Assembly: GCA_963974935.1 (NCBI GenBank)
Contig: CAXBEV010000012.1
Coordinates: 1-64,000 of the forward strand
Source of the DNA: UBA4479 sp963974935
Lineage (GTDB): Bacteria > Pseudomonadota > Alphaproteobacteria > Rhodospirillales > Casp-alpha2
Direction of reading: 5' to 3'
Length of the DNA: 64,000 nt
A program made the position numbers and the translations under genes. Below the pieces are notes generated by a model that was given only the letters and a program-made list of their open reading frames with translations, had not been told where the DNA came from and did no database searches. This document shows, one piece after another, positions 1-6,508 of the stretch. Positions within the stretch are counted from its first letter, which is position 1, and each line of letters starts with the position of its first letter.

Positions 1-106
1 CACATCGTCAAAAATGGAAACGTTTAACGGCGGAATGCCGACGCGTCACAATTTTGACCCGATATGTGTAAAGACGGTCCGGAAAGGCGTTCGTTACAGT
101 TCGGTT

Positions 107-709
107 TTAAATTTTTTCCGCCACGGCGTGCATATTTCCATCTTCGGTGCAGTCGCAATCGAGATACCCATGGACGGTACACGTTCGGCAAGTTGTCTCA
201 AGCCGCTCTCGCAGGGCGAGTCGGGCCCGGTGCAAACGGACTCGCACATTGCTCTCAGAAATGTTGAGCGTGGCGGCAATGCTTCCGCGCTCTTCCCCGA
301 TTAAGTCCGCGCGCCACAAAATATCGGCATACTCGGACTTTAAGGTCGGCAAAAGTTTATAGAGACACATGCAAACGATCGCATCGAGTTCGTCAATGCC
401 ATCTGTCGAGCGAAGCATCGTATCCAGATAGTGGAAATCTGTCTCGGATTGGCGTTGCTTGCTGCGGCTGCGGTAATGATCGATCAAGGTTGTTTTAAGC
501 ACCTGATACATCCAGGAACGGAGTTTCTCATTGTCGCGAACGTCATTGAATCGCGTAAGCACCTTGACGTAAAAATCTTGCAGCACATCAGCAGCATCAT
601 GACTATTGCCAAGCCGACTTTTAAGAAAATTAAACATATCGTGCTGGACTTCCTGCATCACATTTTGCGTGACGGCGTCCACTTGGCCTTCGTCTCGATA
701 CTGGGTCAT
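107..709 (-). CDS. ECF-type RNA polymerase sigma factor with Cys-rich C-terminal tail (sigma1)
   Basis: Sigma-70 family, ECF-sized protein of 200 residues. Region 2 is about residues 20-85 (LGNSHDAADVLQDFYVKVL, then SWMYQVLKTTLIDHYRSR) and region 4 about 125-175 (IAATLNISESNVRVRLHRAR). After region 4 comes a short tail with Cys174, Cys177, Cys185 and Cys187 in a CxxC...HGxxDCxC pattern. I chose the ATG at 709; an in-frame start at 760 would add 17 residues with no clear role. It is divergent from cfa, with an FNR-like box in between (775-788). No anti-sigma gene is adjacent. The tail recalls the metal-sensing Cys tails of CorE-like sigma factors, but that link is inference. A second sigma gene of the same design lies at 4468-5091. 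Confidence 0.9.
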   Translation of the reverse strand: MTQYRDEGQVDAVTQNVMQEVQHDMFNFLKSRLGNSHDAADVLQDFYVKVLTRFNDVRDNEKLRSWMYQVLKTTLIDHYRSRSKQRQSETDFHYLDTMLRSTDGIDELDAIVCMCLYKLLPTLKSEYADILWRADLIGEERGSIAATLNISESNVRVRLHRARLALRERLETTCRTCTVHGYLDCDCTEDGNMHAVAEKI

Positions 710-774
710 CTCAATTCCAAATTTTAGCCTTAAATGGGCGGTTTTTTTCAGACTCCACACGACGACTGTAACGA

Positions 775-788
775 TTGACCAAAATCAA
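775..788. promoter_or_regulatory. FNR/Anr-like site between sigma1 and cfa
   Basis: The sequence TTGACCAAAATCAA matches the FNR consensus TTGAT-N4-ATCAA with one mismatch (C for T at position 5). It lies 66 bp upstream of the sigma1 ATG and 135 bp upstream of the cfa ATG, so it could serve either divergent gene. Confidence 0.55.
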
Positions 789-922
789 CGTCCTTATTGT
801 TATGAACCTGTAAATTAAATGGGCAGGTCATTTCGATGTGGCTCTCATTGAGCAATCATCCGATTCATCTGAACCAGAAAATGAAGACACAAAGATTTAC
901 TAGCAAGTGTAAAGGTAAAAAA

Positions 923-2155
923 ATGTGGAACAACGCGCTGTCGTTATTTTTACATCGTCTGGTTAAATACGGTAATTTAATTGTCGTGTTTCCGCATGGT
1001 CAATCGACACAGTTTGGCGATCATTCATCAGCCTCAATAACCGTTCGGCTTCACGAGCGTTCATTATCACGTAAAATCCTTCTAAATCCCGATCTCGCAC
1101 TGGGCGAAGGTTATGTGGACGGGGCGCTCACAGTCGATAATGATGATCTCTATGGCCTTGTCGAGTTGCTTGTCGTCAATCTGGCACGCCAACCGGATGT
1201 TGCACATTATTCTTGGTTGGCTTGGGCGCGGCGGCTTTGCCGCGGCTTAGCGCAATTCAATCCGGTTGCACGCTCACGGCAAAATGTGGCGCATCATTAT
1301 GATCTATCATCCGACCTATATGCACAATTTCTAGACTCCGCCTGGCAGTATTCATGTGGTTATTTTCGCAACCCCGATGACGAATTAGAGAATGCACAGG
1401 AAAACAAAAAAGCGCTTATCGCAAGAAAACTTCTATTGCAGCCAGGCCAGACCGTATTAGATATCGGCTGTGGATGGGGCGGGCTTGGCCTTCATATCGC
1501 CCGTGATCACGATGTCGATGTTACCGGCATCACGCTCTCGCAGGAACAACATAAGGCTGCGGAAAAGCGGACAGAAACTGCGGGGCTTACTAACCACGTC
1601 CAGTTCCAGCTTCAAGATTATCGACATATTTCAGGGACCTTTGATCGGATCGTCTCGGTCGGCATGTTTGAGCATGTGGGGGTGCCACATTACCAAGAGT
1701 TTTTTGCTACGCTCCGTGACCGACTCGCGGACGATGGCATTGCGTTGCTGCATACCATTGGCCGCGCCGATGGGCCGGCAGCAACAAACCCTTGGATCGC
1801 TAAATATATTTTCCCCGGCGGTTACAGCCCTGCGCTCTCAGAAGTCCTCGCGGCGATTGAGCCTTCCGGACTTTATGTTACCGATATTGAGGTTTGGCGC
1901 CTTCACTATGCAGAAACATTAAAGGCTTGGCGTCAGCGCTTTGAGGCCAATATGGATCGGGTGCGTGATATCTATGACGCGCGGTTCTGCCGCATGTGGC
2001 GGTTTTATCTTATCCTCAGTGAATTGGCTTTCCGGCATGGCGGACATGTGGTCTTCCAAATCCAACTTGCTAAACGCCAAGATGCCGTGCCCCTGACCCG
2101 TGACTACCTGACATCGACCGAAGTGACCAATGTGCAGCAAACACGCGTTGCATGA
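923..2155 (+). CDS. cfa: Cyclopropane-fatty-acyl-phospholipid synthase family methyltransferase
   Basis: SAM-dependent methyltransferase of the CFA synthase/mycolic acid cyclase family, 410 residues. Such enzymes methylenate cis double bonds of membrane phospholipids, usually on entry into stationary phase or stress. The SAM-binding glycine motif VLDIGCGWGGLGLHIA is in the middle of the protein, followed by GITLSQEQ, YRHISGTFDRIVSVGMFEHVG and the C-terminal WRLHYAETLKAW(R) segment typical of the family. The ATG at 923 is chosen because it follows AAAGGT at good spacing; the longer frame from 836 would add 29 atypical residues. It is divergent from a sigma factor gene; a link to that sigma factor is possible (CFA genes are often under stress sigma control) but not shown. 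Confidence 0.9.
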   Translation: MWNNALSLFLHRLVKYGNLIVVFPHGQSTQFGDHSSASITVRLHERSLSRKILLNPDLALGEGYVDGALTVDNDDLYGLVELLVVNLARQPDVAHYSWLAWARRLCRGLAQFNPVARSRQNVAHHYDLSSDLYAQFLDSAWQYSCGYFRNPDDELENAQENKKALIARKLLLQPGQTVLDIGCGWGGLGLHIARDHDVDVTGITLSQEQHKAAEKRTETAGLTNHVQFQLQDYRHISGTFDRIVSVGMFEHVGVPHYQEFFATLRDRLADDGIALLHTIGRADGPAATNPWIAKYIFPGGYSPALSEVLAAIEPSGLYVTDIEVWRLHYAETLKAWRQRFEANMDRVRDIYDARFCRMWRFYLILSELAFRHGGHVVFQIQLAKRQDAVPLTRDYLTSTEVTNVQQTRVA

Positions 2156-2230
2156 TTGGCGCGGCGACCGGTCGAGTAAATATAGCACGCCAAGAAATAC
2201 AGACTATATACATACGTAGGAGGAATTTGC

Positions 2231-2611
2231 ATGAAAAAGCTCTCGAAAATAACGCAGTGGTTTGTTGTTACAATTGTTGTCGCAATTACGCTTCAAATGC
2301 CCACAATGGCGCATGCCGTCATGTCGGAAGCACAGATAGCTTCAAAATTAGAAGCAACGTTCGACGTCAAAGTCTTAAAAATATTGCGAAGCGCAAAACT
2401 GGATTCCGGCATTATCGCCGTAAAAGTGATGAATCCGTCAGGATCATCCAATAACGCACTTCAGGTATATACGCTCTTTGTCAATGAAGAGACGGGCAAT
2501 CCAGTTCCCCTCTATGGGGAGTTCGTGTCCCGTCTGCCTCGGACATCACCATTGATTTGGCAACGAACTATCCCGGTCACCGCCGATGACGAGGATCAAC
2601 TCAATCCGTAA
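2231..2611 (+). CDS. Small exported protein of unknown function
   Basis: A 126-residue protein with a clear Sec signal peptide (KK near the N-terminus, hydrophobic core to about residue 25, likely cleavage after AHA at 29). The mature part of about 97 residues has no motif I recognise. The start is well supported by AGGAGG 6-8 bases upstream of the ATG. It stands alone between cfa and another small gene and is followed by a GC hairpin (2652-2668). Confidence 0.7.
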   Translation: MKKLSKITQWFVVTIVVAITLQMPTMAHAVMSEAQIASKLEATFDVKVLKILRSAKLDSGIIAVKVMNPSGSSNNALQVYTLFVNEETGNPVPLYGEFVSRLPRTSPLIWQRTIPVTADDEDQLNP

Positions 2612-2651
2612 TAGAACCACAAATTACATAAGATCATATGTTTGCGACATT

Positions 2652-2668
2652 GCCCGACACGGTCGGGC
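2652..2668 (+). terminator. Hairpin after the small exported protein gene
   Basis: Perfect 7-bp stem GCCCGAC / GTCGGGC with a 3-base loop, 41 bases after the stop codon. It is not followed by a T run, so termination is only likely, not clear. Confidence 0.4.
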
Positions 2669-2703
2669 GGCGTGACCTATGTCAATGCTACGGATTTTAG
2701 AAC

Positions 2704-2712
2704 TGGTATAAT
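2704..2712 (+). promoter_or_regulatory. Extended -10 promoter element
   Basis: TGGTATAAT is a perfect extended -10 element, 43 bases ahead of the ATG at 2756. No convincing -35 is visible, as expected for extended -10 promoters. The 12-mer GTATAATCCTAC starting here recurs at 2797 inside the coding region. Confidence 0.4.
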
Positions 2713-2755
2713 CCTACTTCTTTGATTTTGCGGCTTGTATACGTAGAGGGATGAA

Positions 2756-3139
2756 ATGATTGTTGCCCCTTTAGATTTTGAAAAGCTGCCGCCGCTGTAT
2801 AATCCTACAGTTGTGTCGGGGATGGATTTGGCTGAGCCGCGATCTGCCCCAAAAACCTTATCCGCGCCGGAAGCAAGCAATCCGAGCAATCTAAAAACCG
2901 CACTCGATAGATCTGCACTTCAATCCCCCCACACCAACAAAGAGCAGTCCGTGTCTAATGCGCCGGTGGCGCTTCCCATGGTCGTATTGGACCTTGTGGC
3001 AGGGGGTGTCTCGTCCACAGAATATGCGTCTTTGATTACAGAAACACAGCCTCTTCGCGTTCCAACGAACGTCGTCATCGCAGCCTATGAAGATGCTGGC
3101 CAACCCGAGAAAACAGCTACATCGGCCATCATTGCTTAA
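2756..3139 (+). CDS. Hypothetical protein, 127 residues
   Basis: Unrecognised. The protein is rich in Pro, Ala, Ser and Val, has no signal peptide or membrane segment, and looks largely unstructured in the first 70 residues. The ATG follows GAGGGA at 5-6 bases, and an extended -10 element lies 43 bases upstream, which supports a real gene. It is flanked by hairpins at 2652-2668 and 3261-3282. Confidence 0.5.
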   Translation: MIVAPLDFEKLPPLYNPTVVSGMDLAEPRSAPKTLSAPEASNPSNLKTALDRSALQSPHTNKEQSVSNAPVALPMVVLDLVAGGVSSTEYASLITETQPLRVPTNVVIAAYEDAGQPEKTATSAIIA

Positions 3140-3260
3140 TATTGTTTATGGCAAAGAGTGCCTTAGCACAAAGAGTGCCGTTGACGTTCGGGCATACATG
3201 CTGCGTCTCTGGTCGAAGCCATAAGGCATGTTTATTTATACACATTCGTAATAACCTCTT

Positions 3261-3282
3261 GTCGGCCCCATGACGGGCCGAC
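3261..3282 (+). terminator. GC hairpin downstream of the 127-residue protein gene
   Basis: Perfect 8-bp stem GTCGGCCC / GGGCCGAC with a 6-base loop (CATGAC), about 120 bases past the stop at 3139. There is no T tract. The 286-base gap 3140-3425 holds this hairpin and the inverted repeat at 3344-3369 and no other gene that I can support. Confidence 0.35.
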
Positions 3283-3343
3283 TCGATTCAGTGATGCCGG
3301 GCCAAAGCTGCCAAGAGCAAACCTATTGTCATGGTTGCTGTTA

Positions 3344-3369
3344 TTGAAAACTGTATAATCAGTTTTCAA
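3344..3369. promoter_or_regulatory. Inverted repeat enclosing TATAAT, upstream of the EamA transporter
   Basis: Perfect 10-bp arms TTGAAAACTG and CAGTTTTCAA flank the hexamer TATAAT. A -10-like hexamer inside a perfect operator-type repeat, 57 bases before the GTG start of the transporter, suggests a repressor site over the promoter. The regulator is unknown. Confidence 0.45.
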
Positions 3370-3425
3370 ACAATAACTAATTGCAGCCGATATTTATTTT
3401 TAGCCAAAAATAGGACATTAAATAA

Positions 3426-4322
3426 GTGACGATTACAACGATTGGGCAAATTATTATTGTGATGTTTCTTTGGGCTGTTTGTTTTCCTTTAATAACACTC
3501 GGAATTGAGTTTGCACCCCATTTAACCTTCGCGACCCTACGGGCAGTCATAGCGGGGCTGGCGCTGACTGCGCTAGCGATTGCCTTGCGCCGACCATGGC
3601 CCCAGGGGCGTCGAATTTGGACGATAATTTCGATCGTTGGCGTGGGGGCCACTAGTTTTGGGTTTTTTGGCATGTTTCACGCCGCTGAGTTCGTCTCTCC
3701 CGGTATTGCCACGGTAATCGCCAACACTCAGCCACTTATGGCAGCGGTACTGGCTGGTGTTCTCCTAAATGAGCGGCTGACAGCGCGTGGAAAAATTGGC
3801 CTGCTCATAGGTTTTGTTGGGATTCTCGTAATCTCTTCGCCGCAACTCTTCTCCGACAGCAGGTCAGAAAACTATGCCTTTGGCATCACCTATATTCTTC
3901 TGGCCGCGCTCGGCATCACGGTCAGCAACGTATTGATCAAGAAAATCGCAGGCAGTATCGACGTTCTTATGGCGATGGGCTTGCAAATGTTAATCGGCAG
4001 CATCCCGCTTGCCGTTGCCGCTTGGGCTACTGAAGAGCCAACGTCGATCCGGTGGTCGTTCACGTTCATTGTGGCGCTTGTCGCTCTTAGTTTGTTCGGA
4101 ACGGCGCTCGTCTATTGGCTTTGGTTTTCTGTGCTGGCAAAAGCACCACTCAATCGTGCCAATGCATACAGTTTTTTAGTCCCTATCTTTGGCTTGGCAA
4201 TGGGAGTGATGTTCTATGAAGAGACTCTGGGATGGTCGCAATTGGTCGGCATTATATTGGCAATTGTTGGAGTCACATTGGTGACGCGCCGCGGCACGAT
4301 TCAAGACGAGATCGATAGCTGA
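3426..4322 (+). CDS. EamA/DMT superfamily transporter
   Basis: Integral membrane protein of 298 residues with about ten hydrophobic helices in two EamA repeats, as in RhaT/YdcZ-type drug/metabolite exporters. Typical family segments are visible: FAPHLTFATLRAVIAGLAL in repeat 1, VIANTQPLMAAVLAGVLLNE after helix 4, and NRANAYSFLVPIFGLAMG with FYEETLGWSQLVGIILAIVG near the end. The substrate cannot be read from sequence. GTG start. The promoter region carries an inverted repeat around TATAAT (3344-3369), and a rho-independent terminator follows at 4351. Confidence 0.9.
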   Translation: MTITTIGQIIIVMFLWAVCFPLITLGIEFAPHLTFATLRAVIAGLALTALAIALRRPWPQGRRIWTIISIVGVGATSFGFFGMFHAAEFVSPGIATVIANTQPLMAAVLAGVLLNERLTARGKIGLLIGFVGILVISSPQLFSDSRSENYAFGITYILLAALGITVSNVLIKKIAGSIDVLMAMGLQMLIGSIPLAVAAWATEEPTSIRWSFTFIVALVALSLFGTALVYWLWFSVLAKAPLNRANAYSFLVPIFGLAMGVMFYEETLGWSQLVGIILAIVGVTLVTRRGTIQDEIDS

Positions 4323-4350
4323 CAAATTTGGTGTGTCACTTGGCGAGATC

Positions 4351-4374
4351 AAGACAGGTTTACTGTCTTTTTTG
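4351..4374 (+). terminator. Rho-independent terminator after the EamA transporter
   Basis: Stem AAGACAG / CTGTCTT with loop GTTTA runs straight into a T tract, 29 bases after the transporter stop codon. Confidence 0.75.
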
Positions 4375-4390
4375 CGGCGCATTGCGAGAA

Positions 4391-4404
4391 TTGATTTGGA
4401 TCAA
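4391..4404 (+). promoter_or_regulatory. FNR/Anr box upstream of sigma2
   Basis: TTGATTTGGATCAA is a perfect FNR consensus (TTGAT-N4-ATCAA). It is 63 bases upstream of the ATG of the ECF sigma gene. The 17 bases TTGATTTGGATCAATGC are identical to those at 22556, upstream of the CBS/N-ATPase operon. Confidence 0.75.
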
Positions 4405-4467
4405 TGCCGCCGTGTAGGGCTTCTATATGATTAGCTTAGTACCTAACTCCAGATCGGATGTGGTTTG

Positions 4468-5091
4468 ATGATGCGGACATATAGCGATACGGGTAATAAG
4501 GCGTCGACCTCGGTAAGTTCGGATATATTGCTACGTTCAATAGACCTCACGATTGAAACGGCTTTAACCGAAAATTACGATGCTTTTCGTCAATATCTCA
4601 TGCGACGTGTTGGCGACGCCAGCACGGTTGATGATGTGCTCCAAAATTTTTGTGTCCGGGTTGTTCGCAGCCGTACCGTACTCAGAAATAAAAAAGCCGT
4701 CATGGGGTGGCTTTACACCGTGCTGCGCTCGGTGCTGATCGACCATTACCGGGCCGTGGCTTCGCGAGGCCGGATGGAGGCGAGCTATTTGCAAGAGCGC
4801 GTTGCCCTTGATGAAGAATATGACCACATCGGACACGAAGAAAATAACTGCAAATGCATTGACAATCTGGTGCCTAAATTACGTCCAGACTATGCTCAAG
4901 TTCTCCGGCGGGTCGATTTGTCGGATGAGCCGCGAGAAGACGTTGCGATAGATCTTGGTATTTCATCGACGAATGTCAGGGTGAGGCTTCATCGTGCGCG
5001 CCATGCGTTGCGTAAAGCAATGATAGCTTGCTGCGGCACATGTTGTGAAACCAGCTTTGATGATTGTACGTGTGCCGAAGACTGCGGATAA
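4468..5091 (+). CDS. ECF-type RNA polymerase sigma factor with Cys-rich tail (sigma2)
   Basis: Paralogue of the sigma factor at 107-709, 207 residues. Region 2 is about residues 35-100 (VGDASTVDDVLQNFCVRVV, then GWLYTVLRSVLIDHYRAV) and region 4 about 135-180 (VAIDLGISSTNVRVRLHRAR). The last 21 residues contain seven cysteines (188, 189, 192, 193, 200, 202, 206) in CCxxCC...CxC...C order, and none of them lies in the sigma core. The frame can start at TTG 4465, ATG 4468 or ATG 4471. A perfect FNR box (4391-4404) precedes it. No anti-sigma gene is nearby, so control may be through the tail itself; that is inference. Confidence 0.9.
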   Translation: MMRTYSDTGNKASTSVSSDILLRSIDLTIETALTENYDAFRQYLMRRVGDASTVDDVLQNFCVRVVRSRTVLRNKKAVMGWLYTVLRSVLIDHYRAVASRGRMEASYLQERVALDEEYDHIGHEENNCKCIDNLVPKLRPDYAQVLRRVDLSDEPREDVAIDLGISSTNVRVRLHRARHALRKAMIACCGTCCETSFDDCTCAEDCG

Positions 5092-5153
5092 ACTGGGCTA
5101 CGGATGCGCCATATTTTGAGGCGTGCTCATAACCTCATACAAAGAAGGCGTCT

Positions 5154-5327
5154 ATGACGGAGATTACGGTTATCGGTTTGAACTTGAAAAAAGTGTGTAT
5201 TTTAGGTCGCGGCGCGGCGTGGAGAGCGGTGGTCCGTCGGAAGTTTTGCCGAAGCTAGATGGTGCCATTTTTCTCCGAATTCACGCCTCGCCTGATTGGC
5301 ATGGAGGCCTGAGGGGGCACACATTTA
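5154..5327 (+). pseudogene. IS110-family transposase N-terminal remnant
   Basis: From ATG 5154 the frame reads MTEITVIGLNLKKV..., then VVRRKFCRS-stop-MVPFFSEFTPRLIGMEA-stop-GGTHL. This follows the N-terminus of IS110 transposases (TVIGLDLAK..., RRKLRRS, PFF...P.LVGMEACGGAHH). Stops at 5256 and 5310 and loss of the rest make it a dead fragment. The stop at 5310 sits where family members have Cys. Confidence 0.7.
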
Positions 5328-5328
5328 A

Positions 5329-5517
5329 TGACGTTTCAAAGGGACGGATGAGTTCGCCATTGACGTCTATGTCATTCCAACGGGTGAAGAGCGCTTTACT
5401 GTGCGTCATACCTGGAATTTTTTGCAGAATCTCTCTTCCGGTGTAGCCTGTAACGATCAGTATGAAGTGTTAGCGAGCGAGGTTCTCGGCGCTATTGGAT
5501 CTGGCTGCTTGGCCTGA
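5329..5517 (+). pseudogene. Orphan coding fragment between the IS110 remnant and the MFP gene
   Basis: A frame open from just after a stop at about 5328 to TGA 5515 reads protein-like (GTDEFAIDVYVIPTGEERF, then GVACNDQYEVLASEVLGAIG). It has no ATG or ribosome site, so it is probably the 3' end of a gene cut by the neighbouring insertion sequence. I do not recognise the family. The rest of 5092-5153 holds nothing I can support. Confidence 0.3.
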
Positions 5518-5527
5518 GGAGCGAGTC

Positions 5528-6508
5528 GTGAAAATACTTCGAAACGTCATTATCATTCTCGTTCTGGTTGCCGGGGCCGCCGGCGGCGGTTATTACTGGT
5601 GGTTGCAGCAACAGAGCGACCTGCCCGAGGGCTTTTCTCGCGCCAATGGACGGATTGAGGCAGAACGGGTCGATATTGCGCTCAAATTCGGCGGCCGAAT
5701 CGTTGAGGTTCTTGCCGATGAGGGGCAAATGGTCTCGGCCGGAGACGTGATCGCTCGGATCGATTCCACCGAGCTTGAAGCGCAGATTCGTGCCACTGAG
5801 GCCGGGACCCGTCAAGCCGTACAGGAACTGGCGGAGGCCAGGGCCTTGATGGCCCAGCGTGAGGGTGAATTGGCTTTTGCCAAGGCCGAACTTGGTCGCA
5901 CCGAGACCCTTGCCGCGCGAGGATATGCAACGGGAGAGAAGCTGGATCAGCGACGCTCGGAACATATCACTGCTAATGCGGCCCTCAACACTGCCCATGC
6001 GCAGATTGCTGCTGCCGAGGCGGCGATCGAAGCCTCCCAAGCGAGTGTCGCGGCCCAGAGGGCCAATCTCGCCGACTACACTTTGATCGCACCAAGAAGC
6101 GGACGGGTACAGTACCGGCTGGCCGAGCCCGGTGAAGTTCTGGCCGCCGGCGGAAAGGTTGTCTCGCTGCTCGATCTGACGGACGTCTATATGGATATCT
6201 ACCTGCCCACTGACGACGCGGGCCGTCTGCGCTTTGGCTCAGAGGCACGGCTGATTCTCGATGCGGCCCCACAATACGTGATTCCGGCGTCTGTCGACTT
6301 CGTCGCCTCGGAGGCGCAGTTCACCCCAAAATACGTCGAGACCAAAAGCGAGCGCGAAAAGCTGACGTTCCGAGTCAAGTTACAGATACCGGCAGAGGTT
6401 CTCAGCAGATACCAGGATGTCGTGAAAACCGGCGTTCCGGGGGTGGGTATTGTCCGCCTCTCACCCAAAGCAGAGTGGCCGGCGACGCTGGCGGTGAAGC
6501 TGCCTTGA
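5528..6508 (+). CDS. HlyD-type membrane fusion protein of an ABC exporter (YhiI-like)
   Basis: Periplasmic adaptor of 326 residues. One N-terminal membrane anchor (residues 5-22) is followed by a split biotinyl-lipoyl domain (VDIALKFGGRIVEVLADEGQMVSAGD and LIAPRSGRVQYRLAEPGEVLAAGG), a central coiled coil rich in Ala/Glu/Gln (about 85-180), and a beta-barrel domain. GTG 5528 is chosen because GAGGAGCG lies just upstream; the alternative TTG at 5495 has no such site. It overlaps the next gene by 34 bases, so the three genes form one operon with the same layout as E. coli yhiI-rbbA-yhhJ. Confidence 0.88.
   Translation: MKILRNVIIILVLVAGAAGGGYYWWLQQQSDLPEGFSRANGRIEAERVDIALKFGGRIVEVLADEGQMVSAGDVIARIDSTELEAQIRATEAGTRQAVQELAEARALMAQREGELAFAKAELGRTETLAARGYATGEKLDQRRSEHITANAALNTAHAQIAAAEAAIEASQASVAAQRANLADYTLIAPRSGRVQYRLAEPGEVLAAGGKVVSLLDLTDVYMDIYLPTDDAGRLRFGSEARLILDAAPQYVIPASVDFVASEAQFTPKYVETKSEREKLTFRVKLQIPAEVLSRYQDVVKTGVPGVGIVRLSPKAEWPATLAVKLP

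Noticed and set aside
14..304. Plus-strand frame at the left edge
   Set aside because: It is antisense to the sigma factor gene and lacks coding character; bases 1-106 hold no gene I can support.
2706..2808. The 12-mer GTATAATCCTAC present twice (2706 and 2797)
   Set aside because: Only two copies, one inside a coding region; not enough to call a repeat family or an array.
5310..5312. In-frame TGA in the IS110 remnant at a position where family members have Cys, resembling a Sec codon
   Set aside because: The same frame has another stop (TAG at 5256), and the rest of the transposase is missing. It is decay, not selenocysteine.
5123..5446. A 107-codon plus-strand frame
   Set aside because: It runs across the IS110 remnant in a different frame from the transposase similarity and has no ribosome site or recognisable family.
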